NCBI GenBank assembly: GCA_937859855.1
Contig: CALMAR010000449.1
Span: 1 to 8,960, forward strand
Origin: an uncultured Kineosporia sp.
GTDB lineage: Bacteria > Actinomycetota > Actinomycetes > Actinomycetales > Kineosporiaceae
DNA: 8,960 nt
Reading direction: 5' to 3'
Shown: positions 7,034-8,960 of the stretch, piece after piece
How the letters are laid out: each line of letters starts with the position of its first letter
How positions within the stretch are numbered: position 1 is the first letter of the stretch
Position numbers and translations under genes: made by a program
Notes under the pieces: generated by a model
The model's input: only the letters and a program-made list of their open reading frames with translations
What the model was told of the DNA's origin: nothing
Databases searched by the model: none

Positions 7034-7779
7034 TGAGCAGGCTGGCTCCTTGGCTGAAGAATCATCTCCGGCGCTACGTTGCCCGGCTGAGCCACGCGGG
7101 CATCCTGATCGGCCTGCTGTTCTTCTTCTGCTCCCTGACCCCGTCGTTGCTGCCGCGCGACTGGCTGCTGCAGGGACTGGTCTCAGGCATCACCTTCGCG
7201 ATCGGCTACGCCGCCGGGGTGCTGCTGACCGCCCTGGCCGCCTGGATCGGGGTGCCTGAGCCGGGTGAACGGTTCCGGCGCCGCGCCTGGATCGCGATCT
7301 GGCTGGTGGTGCTGCTCACCCTGCCGGTGATGTTGTGGCTGAGTTCCGGCTGGCAGCAGGAGATCAGGGCCGCGGTCGGGATGCCGCGCGGGGGCCGGGT
7401 TCCCTACCTCGCCGTGTTCGCGCTGGCCGCGGGGGTGGTCGTGCTGCTGATCGGAATCGGCCGCGCGATCGGTGACCTGTACCGGCTCATCGTCCGGTGG
7501 CTGGGCCGGGTGCTGCCGCGGGCGCTGGCCCGGTCGCTGGCCGTGCTCACGGTGGCCGCGCTGCTGGCCGGCCTCCTCAGCGGCGTGATCTACCGGGGCT
7601 TCGTGCACGTGTCGGATCACATCTTCTCCGCCTCCGACCGGACCGGGGCGCCCGGACGGCGCCGGCGGCGGCGCAGCGCTCGGGCAGCCCGGCCTCACCG
7701 GTGCGCTTCAGCACGCTTGGGCAGTACGGCCGCGACTTCGTCGTCCAAGGTCCCACTCCGGCGCAGATCCAGAACCTGA
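7033..7779 (+). CDS. N-terminal membrane part of a split alpha/beta-hydrolase family protein (Abhydrolase_9_N-like)
   Basis: This is the membrane half of what is normally one protein of about 540 residues (DUF2319/Abhydrolase_9 type). From the ATG at 7033, about five hydrophobic segments follow (roughly residues 21-40, 46-72, 88-104, 125-146 and 164-190), with the family phrase SLTPSLLPRDWLLQG near residues 36-50. Family-like sequence continues to about residue 208 (FSASDRTGAPG). After that this frame becomes arginine-rich and low in complexity (RRRRRR, then RSARAARPH) and ends at a TGA at 7779. That tail is probably out-of-frame reading caused by an indel. The start overlaps the CPBP stop by one base. 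The true product is likely the fusion with the downstream hydrolase frame. Confidence 0.7.
   Translation: MSRLAPWLKNHLRRYVARLSHAGILIGLLFFFCSLTPSLLPRDWLLQGLVSGITFAIGYAAGVLLTALAAWIGVPEPGERFRRRAWIAIWLVVLLTLPVMLWLSSGWQQEIRAAVGMPRGGRVPYLAVFALAAGVVVLLIGIGRAIGDLYRLIVRWLGRVLPRALARSLAVLTVAALLAGLLSGVIYRGFVHVSDHIFSASDRTGAPGRRRRRRSARAARPHRCASARLGSTAATSSSKVPLRRRSRT
7645..7674 (+). other. Frameshift site in the membrane-anchored hydrolase gene
   Basis: The family-like reading passes from frame 1 (ending near GAPG, about 7656) to frame 3 (from about AQRSGSPASP, 7671 on). This is the change expected from loss of one base or gain of two. The stretch is nearly all G and C with repeated cggcgg units and strong self-pairing, the type of sequence where base-calling errors and slippage occur. 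Restoring one base would give a continuous protein of about 544 residues. I see no slippery heptamer that would suggest programmed frameshifting. Confidence 0.75.
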
Positions 7780-8666
7780 CCGGGCGGCCGGCGATGGAGC
7801 CGATCCGGGTCTACGCCGGCACCAAGTCGGCCCCGGGCCTGCGCGCCCAGGCCGAGCTCGTACTGTCGGAGCTCAAGCGCACCGGTGCTTTCAGCCGGTC
7901 GGTGCTGGCGGTGGCGACCACTACCGGGCGCGGCTGGGTCGATCCCGGGCAGGTCGATCCACTGGAGTACATCTACGGCGGTGACACCGCGATCGCGGCC
8001 ATGCAGTACTCCTATCTGCCCAGCTGGATCTCGTTCCTGACCGATCGGCCGCGAGCGCAGCTGGCCGGGCGAGAACTGTTCAACACCGTGTACGGCTACT
8101 GGGCCACCCTGCCGGCCGGCCACCGGCCCCGGCTAGCCGTGTTCGGGGAAAGCCTCGGGGCCTACGGCGGCGGGGCGGCGTTCAGCGGCCCGGCCGACCT
8201 GAACCTGCGCACCGACGGAGCCCTGTTCGCCGGGCCGCCCAACTCCACCCGGTTGTGGCGGGAGATGACCGACAGCCGTGACCGGGGCTCGCCCGAGCGG
8301 CTGCCCCGTTTCGGCGATGGCCGCGATTACCGCTTCGCCGCCGCCGCCGGTGACCTCGGTGGCGCTCAAGGAGCGGCGCTGGTCTATCTGCAGCACCCCT
8401 CCGACCCGATCGTCTGGTGGTCGCCGACTCTGTTGTTCAGCGAGCCCGACTGGCTCCACGAGAAGCGCGGTGCCGACGTGTTGCCGCAGGTGCACTGGTA
8501 TCCAGTGGTGACGTTCTGGCAGATCAGCTGCGACCTGGTCTTCGCCCTGGATCCGCCGGCCGGGCACGGTCACCACTACGGGCCTGAGGTCCCGGCCGCC
8601 TGGATCGCCATGTTGCATCCGCCGGATTGGACGGACGCCGACACAGCAGCGCTGACCGCGCTCTGA
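7701..8666 (+). CDS. C-terminal alpha/beta-hydrolase catalytic part (Abhydrolase_9/DUF2319-like) of the split gene
   Basis: This frame encodes the catalytic domain of the membrane-anchored hydrolase family. The domain opens with FSTLGQYGRDFVVQGPT, close to the usual Abhydrolase_9 start. The nucleophile is the serine of GESLG at 8151-8153. A likely catalytic Asp is in HPSDPIVWW (8403-8405), and a His lies in GHGHHYG (8571-8576). These form a plausible intact Ser-Asp-His triad for ester or thioester hydrolysis at the membrane; the substrate is unknown. The frame is open upstream to before 7497. The GTG at 7701 is the nearest possible independent start but has no Shine-Dalgarno, so I read this as the second half of the gene starting at 7033. 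The stop lies 13 bp from the end of the minus-strand partial frame. Confidence 0.75.
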   Translation: MRFSTLGQYGRDFVVQGPTPAQIQNLTGRPAMEPIRVYAGTKSAPGLRAQAELVLSELKRTGAFSRSVLAVATTTGRGWVDPGQVDPLEYIYGGDTAIAAMQYSYLPSWISFLTDRPRAQLAGRELFNTVYGYWATLPAGHRPRLAVFGESLGAYGGGAAFSGPADLNLRTDGALFAGPPNSTRLWREMTDSRDRGSPERLPRFGDGRDYRFAAAAGDLGGAQGAALVYLQHPSDPIVWWSPTLLFSEPDWLHEKRGADVLPQVHWYPVVTFWQISCDLVFALDPPAGHGHHYGPEVPAAWIAMLHPPDWTDADTAALTAL

Positions 8667-8679
8667 CGCCGCTCAGATC

Positions 8680-8826
8680 TTAGGGGCGGATGCCCGGAAT
8701 GGGTTCGGCTCCGGGCAGGGCCGTGGCCTGACCCATCCAGGCGGCGGCCCGGCGAGCGTCGCCGATCAGGTATCCGGCGGCGACCTGGCGCTGCCGCGGG
8801 TCCTGCGCCGCGACCACGGCGTCGCC
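8680..8826 (-). CDS. Partial C-terminus resembling a DUF4439 ferritin-like protein
   Basis: Read on the minus strand, about 48 codons end at a TAA (8680-8682). They give VVAAQDPRQRQVAAG, then DARRAAAWMGQ and a proline-rich end PIPGIRP. The spacing of the Asp-Pro, the Ala/Arg-rich helix with a Trp, and the closing PG motif resembles the last helix and tail of actinobacterial DUF4439 ferritin-like proteins. As I recall, those often lie near proS and rimP. The gene would be convergent with the hydrolase. The upstream part is missing: from about 8835 the DNA encodes a PA14 fragment on the other strand. The frame stays technically open to the window end, but that is a shadow of the PA14 codons. 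The family assignment is tentative. Confidence 0.4.
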   Translation of the reverse strand, partial: GDAVVAAQDPRQRQVAAGYLIGDARRAAAWMGQATALPGAEPIPGIRP

Positions 8827-8960
8827 ACCGACGCCGGTCTGGTCGACCTCAAGGCGGGCCGCGCGCACGAGATCAAGGTCGAGTACTACGAGAACAGCGG
8901 CCGGGCGGAGATGCGCCTGCGCTGGATGAGCGCCAGCCAGCCGCTCGAGGTCATCCCGGC
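8821..8960 (+). CDS. PA14-domain protein fragment, both ends missing
   Basis: The plus-strand frame at the window end reads VDLKAGRAHEIKVEYYEN, then RLRWMSASQPLEVIP. This is the typical second half of a PA14 carbohydrate-binding domain, as found in GH3 beta-glucosidases and other secreted proteins. Recognisable similarity starts around 8815-8842 (DHGVATDAGLVDL). The expected preceding PA14 strands, with a DDG-W-D-type motif, are absent. The frame upstream has no plausible start codon after the stop at 8653-8655, and its residues look like the shadow of the minus-strand gene. The fragment continues past 8960. It has no visible relation to its neighbours and may have been joined here by assembly error or rearrangement. 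Confidence 0.7.

Noticed and set aside
7645..7779. Programmed -1 ribosomal frameshift in the hydrolase gene
   Set aside because: No X-XXY-YYZ slippery heptamer is present in the overlap, and the family is normally made from one continuous frame.

Overview
The window looks like chromosomal DNA from a high-GC actinobacterium (Actinomycetota). Codon third positions are strongly G/C and GTG starts are common. The ispG and proS products read almost like their mycobacterial counterparts. The GNAT gene directly after ispG matches the mycobacterial gcpE-Rv2867c order, as I remember it. I cannot assign a genus.

Layout. Positions 1-54 are six exact copies of a 9-bp repeat. The first block (100-2133, + strand) is ispG, an iron-sulfur enzyme of the MEP isoprenoid pathway, followed 27 bp later by a two-domain GNAT acetyltransferase. 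A single minus-strand gene (2206-3090) comes next. It encodes an AbiEi-like N-terminal region joined to a DUF559/Vsr-like nuclease fold. Two copies of a roughly 70-bp inverted-repeat element flank it, one overlapping its 3' end and one upstream of its start, with a perfect DnaA-box 9-mer between the start and the upstream copy. The second plus-strand block (3314-8666) is proS, a small conserved protein, a HAD-like hydrolase, a CPBP intramembrane protease homologue, and a membrane-anchored alpha/beta hydrolase (DUF2319/Abhydrolase_9 type) split by a frameshift near 7645-7674. Stop/start overlaps at 5540-5543 and 7031-7033 and a short gap at 6293 suggest co-transcription of the genes from 5139 on, possibly together with proS.

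The final 300 bp look chimeric. A minus-strand reading frame ending at 8680 resembles the C-terminus of a DUF4439 ferritin-like protein. It appears to be broken at about 8810-8835 by a plus-strand PA14-domain fragment that runs off the window. Together with the tandem repeat at the other edge, this suggests that the window could be a whole contig with imperfect ends.

Most of the content is ordinary housekeeping and conserved actinobacterial genes. I found no convincing new multi-gene system. The best lead is the paired inverted-repeat element around the DUF559 gene. Its left arm contains that gene's stop codon, and it encodes about the last 17 residues.
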